Positions 28,360 to 37,861 of a DNA stretch of 64,000 nt are shown here, piece by piece. Within the stretch, counting starts at the first letter, position 1. Each line of letters opens with the position of its first letter. The position numbers and the translations under genes are program-made. Below the pieces are notes generated by a model. That model searched no databases. It was given only the letters and a program-made list of their open reading frames with translations, and was not told the DNA's origin. The stretch comes from Bacteroidota bacterium (GTDB lineage Bacteria > Bacteroidota > Bacteroidia > J057 > JADKCL01), in NCBI GenBank assembly GCA_016718825.1, contig JADKCL010000009.1:124001-188000 (forward strand), read 5' to 3'.

Positions 28360-31300
28360 TAAATCATTTGATTCTGTTAGGCATTTGCTTAGTTTGTGCT
28401 GTTTTCTTTTTTCTTCAGGGTTGCTTTCGCGCAGGGGACATTAATAGTTCTCCAATCACCATTTTCCGAATATTGGGCACGGACTGCGATCAAGTTTATT
28501 GGGACCAATCTTTATGATGATCCCGTTTCCTACGCCAAATTGCGATTCAATAGGCTTGGAGAAACATTGCTACCAGTCAAATTTATTCTTTAACCTTGGA
28601 ACCCAATCACAGATGCAGGTGACCCAACTTATAGGGGGTTTTCTCCCAATCGTATTTTTGGACGATTCCCAATTCTGCCTTGCGGTCAATACGAGTTCAT
28701 TCTGAATGATGATGAAGTTGTGCAATAATGCTGGGACAAATTGGTCGACCCGTTTACGGTACTGATTGCTGCGAATGCAAGTTTGTCTTATCCTAATGGT
28801 GGAATTTATTGCTTGAACGGCAACAATCCCGCTCCGCCCACGATCACGGGTGACCGGTGGAACATTTTTTGATTTGACGGGAAATGGAATTTTAGGAAAT
28901 AGTTCCACGGGTTCACTGATCCTACACAGTGGTACAGCAGGACTCAACAACATCCGCTTCATTACTAATCCCGTTGGTGCATTGTGTCGTGATACACTGG
29001 ACATCCCCATCCAAGTCGATACCCTTCGCCTCCAAAGCCTGAGTTATGGAGGGACGGCTTACTGCCAAGGCTCCACTGTTTTGAACGTGGCGGCACCATT
29101 TGATGCAACGGGCGGATCTTTTTCCTGCATCCCTTCGACTTCTGCGCTGAATTCACTTACTGGAGCATTCGACTTATCGATTGCCCCCTCCGGCGGCTAT
29201 GCGATTACATGGACACCCGGGCCAAGTGCCTGCGAAAATCCGCATACGGTCTCCATTCAAGTGGATTCCCTTGTCGCAGCAGTCTATGACTATGACTCGG
29301 TTTACTGCGTTGGATCGAGCGCCAATACCCTTAACTCGGTTTCCTTTTTGCCACCCGGCGGATTTTTCCAAGAGGTGGGCGGATCAGGAAATCTGGTTTT
29401 CTTGGATTCGATTACTGGCGAATTGGACTTGGACAGTACGCCTGCAGCATCACAGTACATTGTCCAGTATTTGGTGACAGGTGGTTGCGTTTCCTTGACA
29501 AGGGATACATTTGAAGTGCGCATCGCTGCCAATGCTAATTTTAATATTGCCAGCAGCGTTTGCTCCAATGAGGATTCCTTGGCCGCCACGGGGTTTGTTC
29601 CCGGTGGTAACTTTATCTCCAGCACAGGTGACATTAATTTCTTTTCGCCGAGTTCTGCGGGAATCATTGAAGTGGACAGTTGTACGATCGGCGGACCATT
29701 TACGCTCTTTTACTTCGTCAACGATCCCGTTTGCCCGGATACGGTGGAGCGGCACGTGACCATTTCGCCGGCACCAACAGCATCGGTGGACTATGTGGAT
29801 TCACCTTATTGTCTCAAAGACAGCGATCCGATTCCGTTTTTCATCTCCGGCTCCACAGGCGGGACCTACTCGATTTCACCCACCGGCACAATAGGTGCAG
29901 CAAGTGGAATTGTGGACCTCATGGCAACCGGTCCGGGACAATATGCCATCAATTATACTGCTACCGTTTCGGGTTGCACAGCGGTATTTGAGTTGGACTC
30001 GATCGAGATTCTTCCCATGCCGATTACCAACTTTGACCTCCTGGACACTTCGCTTTGCCAAAACAGTGGTTTGCACCTGATTCAAGTGATCACCTCAGCA
30101 GGCGCGGCGTTTTCACAATTCTCCATGACCAATGGACAATTTGTCGGATTTCCTGGTGCGATTTCGGGAAACAATTCGATCAATACCGATACGCTGCCCG
30201 CAGGTGGCCCATTCCGAATTCACCGTTTGGTCGATGACGGGACATGCAAAGACTCCTTGGTGGACTATGTTTGGATTTTGATAGAGGAGGACCCTTCCTT
30301 TATCTATGCACCTTCCGAGTACTGTCAATCTGACCGCGATCCATCTCCTTTGATCTCAGGCGATGGAGGTGGAACATTCATTGAAATCAACTCCACGGGG
30401 CTTGTAATGGCAGACAGCACCGGCCTCATCGAGGTCTCAGCTTCCTCACCGGGTATCCATACGATTCAATACACCACAAGTGGCCCTGTCCGCAATCCTC
30501 CACGTTTGATGTCTTGATTACAAGCTCGACAAGTCCCAACTTTGGTTATTTGGAAAACAGCTATTGCGAAACCAATACCGATACCATTTTTCCCAACGCG
30601 GTGCCCAATTTGCCACTTGGCTATTATCACTTCGAGGTTTCAAACCCGGGACTTGTATTGATTGATAGCCTTACGGGGGCCTTGGACATTTTCGCGAGCG
30701 ATACCGGAAGCTACAATGTGACGTTGTATTTGGACAGTACCTCTGGAAACTGTATCACCGAAGCAAGGGTCTCGATTGAGATTCTTGGGTATGAAGATGA
30801 CAGTATCGACTTTGATACGCCGATTTGCAAAACGGATTCCTTTTTGCAAATACGATATGACTCCACAAAATCGGGGGTATTTTTTGCACCAAGTGGTTTG
30901 GTTTGGGAAGACCGGGATTCGGGTTTGGTTGCGATTTACGCGACAGCAGTCGGAAGCTATCAAATCCGCTATGAGATTACCGGTATATGTGCTGAGCAGT
31001 TTACAAAAACCCTGAGTGTAGAAAACCCGGCGGATCCGAGTTTCCAATTCCCACTTGGAGAAAGGGCGTTTTGTCCTTCAGAGGGGTCAACTGTGGCCAA
31101 TCCGGTCAATCCCGGAGGCGTGTTTACTTGGACCAATTTTCCTACAACCACCACGGGAACGCTTCTTTTGGACTCCTTGACGGGTGTGATCAATCTCTCA
31201 GGGTCAAGTTCAGGATCTTATGATGTCAACTACCGCACGAATCTGGGCTGTGATGGAGATACCACGATTCAGATATTGGTTTATTCCAATCCTGCGGCAC

Positions 31301-32094
31301 CAAGGATTGACTTGTCTCCCAACGATTCTATCTGTTTGGGGCAAACGCTTGAAGTTTCAGGATTTGGTAGTTCGTTTTTCAAAATCCGGGTGAATGGTGT
31401 GGAAAGAACCACGCAATCCACCTTGCAAGTCCCTGACTTGGACAGCAACGCCATCATTGAGGTGGTCTTTATCACCCAACAGCTTTGCAAGGACTCGCTT
31501 GATACCTTGATCACCGTTTTGCCGATTCCCAATGGCATCCCCATCGTCAATTTCCCCACGATCACCGGCACCGATGAAATCGATTTTGACATGACCACCA
31601 ACGTGGACAATACCAGTTTCTCTTGGACCCTGGCGGGAATTGGTCTGGTGACCTTTGACAAAACACTGGATTCGATTGCTCCGATTTTGATTGGCGACTA
31701 CGGAAATATTCATGTGGTGCCGACATTGTCCAATGGCTATGAACCGGCGCAGGCTGTCTTTTCCATTGTGCCCGAGGCTTATGGATGTGTTGGCGACACC
31801 GATGTGGTGATCATCAAAATCAACCCCAATGATTTGCCGATTTTTATTCCCGAAGTCTTTACCCCCAACGACGACTTGAAAAATGATCGTTGGTTGATCC
31901 AATGGAACAACAATATTGATCCCAACAACTACACCATGTTGCTGTACAACCGCAGCGGTGGGCAGGTGGAACGTTTTGACCATCTGCGTGATGACTGGGA
32001 CGGAGGAAGCCTCCCGGATGGCGTTTATTGGTGGCAACTATACGAAGGCCAAGAATTGTTCATGAAAGGGGCAGTAACGATTAGGAGGCGATAA
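28360..32094 (+). pseudogene. Giant T9SS adhesin 2 (Cys-rich repeats, type B sorting domain), disrupted
   Basis: A paralogue of adhesin 1. The exact start is unclear; a signal-peptide-like stretch (HLILLGICLVCAVFFFLQG) lies near 28370-28430 and coding then shifts frame (AFAQGTLIVLQSPFSEY). The same frame contains TAA at 28591-28593 and 28726-28728, then shifts near 28850 and again near 30490, where one C appears missing from a short C run (SGPCPQSSTFDVLITSS is restored). Most of the protein is made of repeats of about 85-95 residues, with lines such as DSPYCLKDSDPIPFFISG. The C-terminus is a type B sorting domain (FIPEVFTPNDDLKNDRWLI). It ends 3 bases before the intact PorP/SprF-like gene. 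Confidence 0.75.
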
Positions 32095-32097
32095 GTC

Positions 32098-33996
32098 ATG
32101 AAACCTTTGACAACACGGATGAAAATGGTAGGTCGCCAATGGTTCGTTTTCGCGCTCGTGGCCGTTGCCTCCTTTGTTGGAGCACCAAGGGCAAAAGCAC
32201 AGCAGTTGCCGATCTCCGACAACTATCTTTTTAATCCCAGGTGGATGAATCCCGCAATGATGGGAACCCGGAACCTGAATCATTTTATGATGTCCCATCA
32301 GCAGCGCAAGCTAAACTATGGGGAGACGGTACGGTCCATGAGCCAATTCCTCAACTTCAGTACCGCGCCCCTTGGAAGGGGAGGGACATTTGGAATGGGT
32401 GGATTCTTGAACCACGACATTGAGCATACTGAGCAGCGGATCTCCGTCAATATCGCGGTCGCTGCCAAACTCATCAACAATTCGAATTCCGTTTTGTCAG
32501 TGGGCATCAACGGGGGCTTGATCAACTGGGGCTCCAACTACACAGGGCGGCGCGTCTATGACCGGGATGATATCTTGGTTTCCAACCCCACCAACTTCGC
32601 CGATTTGGATGCAGGGCTTGGCGTGCGGTATGCGTTTAACAACTATTTTATCCGCACAGAAGCCAATCTCGCCTTTACACAGCTGCCGGGCAATCTGATA
32701 TCCAATCGCTTGCGCGGAATCTGGTTGAATCCGCACATGTTGGGTGGAGGTCATTTTCAGCTTTCGCCAGACAACAACTTTTATGTCGGCCCGATGCTGT
32801 TTTATCGCAACACCGTCTTCAACCAGGATACGACGATCAAGGCAGGGCAATTGGATGCCGGCATGAAGGTGAACATCCTGCGCTGGGGACTTTGGTTTGG
32901 CGGTGCCTACCGTATTGGGAATGCCGCGCTGACAGGTGGCTTTGGATTGAAATTGCTCAACCCCGATACCTTGTTTGAGGAAAGTCGGAATGCCTTTTTC
33001 CTTGACCTCAATGCGTCGGCGAGCTATCCCATGAATGAAAGTTCCACTTTTGGGCCCAGTTTCGAAATCGGATTGACGATGGCCTTCGGACGGGTGGGTG
33101 AATACAATGTCACGGTGGATACCCTGCAGTTGATTCGGGGATCTTTCTGGAAAAATGACGGTAATATCAACACCCATCGTATCAATCGCCTGAACAAAAA
33201 CGCACCTCCGGAACTTGCGGCGATTACCGAAGTGTCAGAGAAAAACGTCACGCTCACCTACGAATGGGATGACAATGTGTACCGCTACGTGGGCGAGAAT
33301 CCGGAGCCTGTGAACGATACTTTGCTTTCCTCCGTCGGTCGAGAATGGCAAGGGGTCGATGGGATTCTGTCCAATATCGTCACGGAAGTGATCAAGGAGG
33401 CCTTGCATCCTGACACGGCCCAGGTAGCCAATCCTGATAGTTTGGAACCGCTCAAGGGCTTGATTTTGGTGGAACTCAACGGCAAGCTGAAAGCCACTGA
33501 ACTCGAAGCGGACTTTGGAGCCCAAGGCGCCAAGTTTCTTGGAATGCTTCCGGAGCGTATCAAAAGCGACACCCTGCGCATGCGGATCGAATACGATGGA
33601 AACGATACCACCATCGTCGTTCACAAAAACAAGAACCTTTCCAACTTGGAGCTCGCTTGTCTGAAGCTGCATTCCATGCGGAAGAAGTTGGAACATGAGA
33701 TCAATAAATACTTCAACAAGGACTTCTTGCTTCTTTGGGAAGGCGCACCGACGCCAAGTGACGACGTGATCAATAGCCGCAGTGTTGTGTACCTGCAACG
33801 CCCCAAAATCACCTCCAACAACCCGAACCAGAAGCCTTTTATGGTTCCTCAGGTCAAGTTGGTCTTCACGCGATACACCAACTACTTCGATACCAAGGCC
33901 AAGGAAAACGAAAACAAGGTCAAGAACAAGGAGGAAACCCAACTTGAAAAGCAAAAGCGGAAACGCAAAAACCAATACCGCGTCTTGGTCGAATAG
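32098..33996 (+). CDS. PorP/SprF-like outer-membrane protein 2 with long C-terminal extension
   Basis: 632 residues with a signal peptide ending near KAQ. Residues about 40-330 match the PorP/SprF family: YLFNPRWMNPAMMGTRN, SHQQRKL, TQLPGNLISNRLRG, and repeated barrel strands. Family members usually have about 300 residues; here a further 300 form an extension that also exists in the paralogue at 26415 (TYEWDDNVYRYVGENP; LELACLKLHSMRKKLEHEI) and ends in a Lys/Glu-rich tail. PorP/SprF proteins sit in the outer membrane and work with T9SS-exported partners with type B sorting domains; the partner here is the upstream adhesin. A bidirectional terminator follows. Confidence 0.85.
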   Translation: MKPLTTRMKMVGRQWFVFALVAVASFVGAPRAKAQQLPISDNYLFNPRWMNPAMMGTRNLNHFMMSHQQRKLNYGETVRSMSQFLNFSTAPLGRGGTFGMGGFLNHDIEHTEQRISVNIAVAAKLINNSNSVLSVGINGGLINWGSNYTGRRVYDRDDILVSNPTNFADLDAGLGVRYAFNNYFIRTEANLAFTQLPGNLISNRLRGIWLNPHMLGGGHFQLSPDNNFYVGPMLFYRNTVFNQDTTIKAGQLDAGMKVNILRWGLWFGGAYRIGNAALTGGFGLKLLNPDTLFEESRNAFFLDLNASASYPMNESSTFGPSFEIGLTMAFGRVGEYNVTVDTLQLIRGSFWKNDGNINTHRINRLNKNAPPELAAITEVSEKNVTLTYEWDDNVYRYVGENPEPVNDTLLSSVGREWQGVDGILSNIVTEVIKEALHPDTAQVANPDSLEPLKGLILVELNGKLKATELEADFGAQGAKFLGMLPERIKSDTLRMRIEYDGNDTTIVVHKNKNLSNLELACLKLHSMRKKLEHEINKYFNKDFLLLWEGAPTPSDDVINSRSVVYLQRPKITSNNPNQKPFMVPQVKLVFTRYTNYFDTKAKENENKVKNKEETQLEKQKRKRKNQYRVLVE

Positions 33997-34041
33997 TGTT
34001 GAAGTTCGGCCGTTGTGTCGAATGTGATCAAGGCAAAAAAG

Positions 34042-34087
34042 AAAGCTGCCAACCCAAGGAATTCCATTTCCTCCGGTTGGCAGCTTT
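34042..34087. terminator. Bidirectional terminator
   Basis: AAAGCTGCCAACC at 34042-34054 pairs perfectly with GGTTGGCAGCTTT at 34075-34087. T-rich DNA lies on the right and A-rich DNA on the left, so it can stop both the PorP/SprF gene and the convergent minus-strand gene. Confidence 0.85.
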
Positions 34088-34107
34088 AGTTTTTAGAAAA
34101 ATGAACC

Positions 34108-36300
34108 TTATTGAATTTGAATCAATTTTTGGATGAATCCCAGATCGGCGGTTTCAATGCGCAGCAGGTACACGCCCTTGGGCAAGAAAGTCAAGTTCAA
34201 GTTGCAATTGGAAGTGACATCGCGGTGGACGGGTTGGCCCAATGCATTGAACACGGTAAGGCCGGTCCAAACGACATTCTTGCCTTCGATGCGAAATTGG
34301 CCAGCGCTCGGATTGGGGAATACCGTAACCAATGCAGCAATTTCAGCGTTTTGAATGCCGATAATGGTCATTTGGATACAAGCAGACGTATCTGTGCAGC
34401 CATTTTCAGTAACGGCCACGGCGTAGTTGCCGGAGATCGCAGGAGAAAAGGATTGCCCTGTTTCGCCCGAAATTGCTGCAAAGCCATTGTTGCAATCCAA
34501 CCATTGGTAGGTCGCGCCAGAGGCGGAAGCTGTGATGGTATTGCCTGCTGCTGTGGCAGTTGCGTTCACCGAATTCACAGAAAGATTCACCGTGATCACA
34601 CTGTCGCAGCCATTGATCGTTGAAAGCGTATCGAGATAAGTCCCGGAAACCGTCCAAACTTGGTTACCACTAGGGGAGAGGTAGGAGCCCGTGCAGGAAA
34701 TGGCCGTGAGTGTCGATGCAGCGGAAGGATTGATCGTCAAGTTGATGGTGATGATGCTGTCGCAGCCACCAACGTTGGGGATGGTATCTTGGTAGGTGCC
34801 GGTGGTTGTCAGAATCTGGCCGGATGGTGAAGTATACGTGTCGCAGACAATTGGGGAAATTGTTTCACTCGAATGGTTGCAACGGGTGAGTTTGAGATCA
34901 TAGGCATCCTCGAGACCTGCGGTGGTAACATTCAGTGTGCCATTTCCAGGATCAAAATCACAAATATTTCGAAAAGATCCTGTCGAGTAGATGAACCGAT
35001 CATGTATTTTGACGTCCCAATTGAGGTCATTTAAGGTGCTTCCGACCTTCACGGCCCAAATGAGATTCTCGAGAGATCCAATTTTTGCCAAGAAAACATC
35101 ATTGATCCCAAGGCTTTGAAGTTGTGTGACACCAGAACCTGGATCAAAGTCAATCAAGCCATTGCTAGAGAAATTCCCAGCAAGATAGCGGTTGCCGGAT
35201 TGATCCAATGCAAAGGAATGAACAATAACATTTCCTTCCGGGAAGCAAAACGCACTCTGAAAGCTACCATCGGACGCGGCAAGTTTCGTTACAAATCCAG
35301 TTCCCGTCAGATTAAACACACCATTATTGGGATCAAAGTCTGCGGTGCCCATGATGCTTCCAGCAACATTAAGTTTGTCATTTTGATCTAGGATCAAATC
35401 CCTCCCTTCATCGTCACCTGTTGCGGAACCCCAACTTTTTGCCCAAACAAAGTCGCCAAATGCTGTCAACTTAACTACAAATGCGTCAGGATACCCAAGA
35501 GAACCGTTGGCCGTGAGTAGGGTAATTCCTGAATTGGGATCAAAATCAACGACATCTGCAAAATATCCGGTTGTGTATACTTCGTCATTAGCATCGGTGA
35601 ATACCCCGTAGCCCCGATCTCCATATATCCCTCCGATGGATTTCGCCCATAGAAAATTTCCATTAGGGTCTAATTTCGCAACGAAGATATCATTAGAATT
35701 TTGGGTTGAGGTCAAGTTGTAAAGCCCAGCATTTGGGTCAAAATCTACATTCCCCATGAATTCCCCTGTAATAAGAATGTTCCCTGAATTGTCAACGTGA
35801 AGATTGTATGCCCTTTCGTTACTTGCTCCAGACATTTGTTTGACCCAGAGGAAATCGCCGGCCATATCTAGCTTCAGAACGAAAATATCCGTGGCAGCTA
35901 AGGCCGTCAAATTGGCAACTCCTGTCCCTGGGTCAAAGTCGCCTGTCCCAGTGAATTCTCCTACGATATAAGTCTCGCCAACTGAGTTCTGGTCAATTTT
36001 CCATCCTCTGCCTCCAAATTGCTTAGCCCAAATGAAATTCCCTGAACCGTCTAATTTTCGAATGTATCCACCGCCGCCAGAGGCAGCATTCATACTAAAT
36101 GCATTTGGACCTGGATCAAAATCAATTGTTCCACCAAAAATTCCGACGGTGATGGAGCTTCCTGAGCCGTCAACGAAGATCCCAGATCCTTGTTCTGCGC
36201 TCGCACCCCCTAGCTGCTTCACCCAAACCAAATCCTGCCCCAATAGCCGAGTCCCACTCAGCCCGACGAGGCAAACCACAAAAATTAAAAGCTGTTTCAT
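34108..36300 (-). CDS. SBBP-repeat surface protein with type A sorting domain
   Basis: I start it at the ATG at 36300, giving 730 residues with signal peptide QLLIFVVCLVGLSGTRLLG; an upstream in-frame Met at 36405 would precede the signal peptide and is unlikely. Residues about 25-480 carry around nine SBBP-type repeats of 40-55 residues, each containing DFDPG or DFDPN and a W-A/V-K-Q/S segment, which is expected to form a beta-propeller-like fold. Two Ig-like repeats follow (CDSIITINLTINPS; CDSVITVNLSVNS), then an Ig-like PKD segment. The last 75 residues are a T9SS type A sorting domain (VFPNPSAGQFRIEG; LPKGVYLLRIETADLG). Likely secreted and attached to the cell surface. Confidence 0.85.
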   Translation of the reverse strand: MKQLLIFVVCLVGLSGTRLLGQDLVWVKQLGGASAEQGSGIFVDGSGSSITVGIFGGTIDFDPGPNAFSMNAASGGGGYIRKLDGSGNFIWAKQFGGRGWKIDQNSVGETYIVGEFTGTGDFDPGTGVANLTALAATDIFVLKLDMAGDFLWVKQMSGASNERAYNLHVDNSGNILITGEFMGNVDFDPNAGLYNLTSTQNSNDIFVAKLDPNGNFLWAKSIGGIYGDRGYGVFTDANDEVYTTGYFADVVDFDPNSGITLLTANGSLGYPDAFVVKLTAFGDFVWAKSWGSATGDDEGRDLILDQNDKLNVAGSIMGTADFDPNNGVFNLTGTGFVTKLAASDGSFQSAFCFPEGNVIVHSFALDQSGNRYLAGNFSSNGLIDFDPGSGVTQLQSLGINDVFLAKIGSLENLIWAVKVGSTLNDLNWDVKIHDRFIYSTGSFRNICDFDPGNGTLNVTTAGLEDAYDLKLTRCNHSSETISPIVCDTYTSPSGQILTTTGTYQDTIPNVGGCDSIITINLTINPSAASTLTAISCTGSYLSPSGNQVWTVSGTYLDTLSTINGCDSVITVNLSVNSVNATATAAGNTITASASGATYQWLDCNNGFAAISGETGQSFSPAISGNYAVAVTENGCTDTSACIQMTIIGIQNAEIAALVTVFPNPSAGQFRIEGKNVVWTGLTVFNALGQPVHRDVTSNCNLNLTFLPKGVYLLRIETADLGFIQKLIQIQ

Positions 36301-36898
36301 ATAAAGGTTGTTAAAAGGTAAAAGTTCGATTTGAAGTCCTTTTGGGGCGTTTCCGATCCCAATCAGGGGTACACAATGAAATCCCGAAAGGCAAAGCCTT
36401 CGCAAGAATTCTAATGATCAAGGAATAAGTAGGTAGATCATGGAGGCTGTAAGAACGAAAATCAAATGTAGAAATTCATTCCCGGTTTGCCAAATAATTC
36501 AAGGTCATTAGCTTAAGGAGAACAGCATCGAAGAGAAAAGCAGGTCAGGTGGATTCCAACGTGTACAACCGACACCATTGACGTTCTTCCCGTTTACTCG
36601 CCAAGTTGGCCAAAACGCCTCGCACACCGATCACTAGTTAACTCTCCATTGCTTGCGCGAACCCAATGGTTTACTGACGTGATAACATTGCTCCGCAATT
36701 GCTTGCGCGAACCCTGCGGGTTTACCGACGTGATGTACTCCGTGTCGTCTATATTCAAAGGACTTCGTGATGTGCTTCGCAGTTGCTCCGCAATTGGCCA
36801 CGCCGAACTTTGATTAGTATCGCTGATTAGCTTCGCAGTTCTCAACTCTCAACTCTCCACAAGCAGCTTTTCACTTTTCCCTATTCACTTTTCACTTA
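36301..36898. repeat. Intergenic region with dispersed short repeats
   Basis: About 600 bases without a gene. Two direct copies of GCTTGCGCGAACCC followed by GGTTTAC(T/C)GACGTGAT lie at 36651-36684 and 36701-36734. Near the end are GCTTCGCAGTT and runs of CTCAACTCTC and TTTTCACTTTTC. The same modules occur in reverse orientation at 52.7 kb and in related form at 48.9 kb. Confidence 0.65.
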
Positions 36899-37837
36899 TC
36901 ATCCAACGCGCCGCTTATACGCAATCCGACAGCGTTCCGCGTCGTCGTGGTTGAGTTTGATTTTGTCGGCGACCTGAAACAGGTCTTCGCGCGGTTCATC
37001 AGGATCGATGTTTTGCTCCATCACATAAAATTTGGCAAACTTGATCAATTCCTCGCGACGGTTGTCGGGCAATCCGAAGACATCGGCGTATTCCATGAGC
37101 AATTCCTCTTCGACCGGATCCATTTCCAAGTCGATGAGTGCAATCACCCAAGCCATCATGTAAATGGTAGCTTTTACACCCTGTGTGACCTCTTCGGCCT
37201 CCACTTTGGAAACGGGATCGGCTTTTGCCAAGCGGTCCAGCGAAGGTTGATCCACTGGAATGATCGCTTTGAAAAATTCGGATTCTTCCTTGCTGATGGT
37301 GCCGTCGGCGTAGGCGAGCTCGGCCATGGCGCGTGCAAAGACGTTTTTGTCGTGCGGGTCCGCAATGGGATGCGCATTGATTTGCTCCTCAAACGGCGAC
37401 TTGGGGGGTGGGGGAGGTGCAATCAGGGCTTTGCCCCATTCGCCGGACACTTCATCGAAATGGAAATTGTCCTTGACCCGCATAAATGCATCGACGATGG
37501 CATTGTGCACATCCTCTTCTGAAGGCCCCTGCCCAGGTCTGACTTCCTGCGCAGCCGTCGTCATCGCCGTGGTCGAAAGTCTGCCTATGACTCCGCCGCC
37601 AACTACGCCACGGATCGCGCGCGATGCAACCATGCGCGCCTGACTTGTCGCAACCGAGGCAACCCGGCGTTTGACCTTCGAGCCGATATCATTGCTTTTC
37701 TTGATATTGGCCTTGCTTTCAAAGACCTCCTGCGAGCCGGGAAGTGCAAATTCGACAAATACATTCCGACCGTCATTCTCCTGAAAGACGATCAGCGGCT
37801 CGATTTGCTCGTAGGTAAATTCTTGTTTCTTAGCCAT
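36899..37837 (-). CDS. TerB-like domain protein
   Basis: 312 residues from ATG 37837 (MAKKQEFTYEQIE); a TTG two codons earlier is also in frame. The C-terminal part (about 165-310) has the all-helical TerB pattern with acidic loops: ELAYADGTISKEESEFFKAI and LLMEYADVFGLPDNRREELI. The N-terminal part has a short beta-rich piece (IVFQENDGRNVFVEFAL) and a Gly/Ala-rich stretch. TerB domains occur in tellurite-resistance and phage/stress-response systems and are thought to bind metal at the membrane. It is encoded 24 bases after the STAND-type ATPase gene on the same strand, so the two probably act together. The actual role is unknown. Confidence 0.65.
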   Translation of the reverse strand: MAKKQEFTYEQIEPLIVFQENDGRNVFVEFALPGSQEVFESKANIKKSNDIGSKVKRRVASVATSQARMVASRAIRGVVGGGVIGRLSTTAMTTAAQEVRPGQGPSEEDVHNAIVDAFMRVKDNFHFDEVSGEWGKALIAPPPPPKSPFEEQINAHPIADPHDKNVFARAMAELAYADGTISKEESEFFKAIIPVDQPSLDRLAKADPVSKVEAEEVTQGVKATIYMMAWVIALIDLEMDPVEEELLMEYADVFGLPDNRREELIKFAKFYVMEQNIDPDEPREDLFQVADKIKLNHDDAERCRIAYKRRVG

Positions 37838-37861
37838 TGCCAATACCTGATGGGTTATTCT

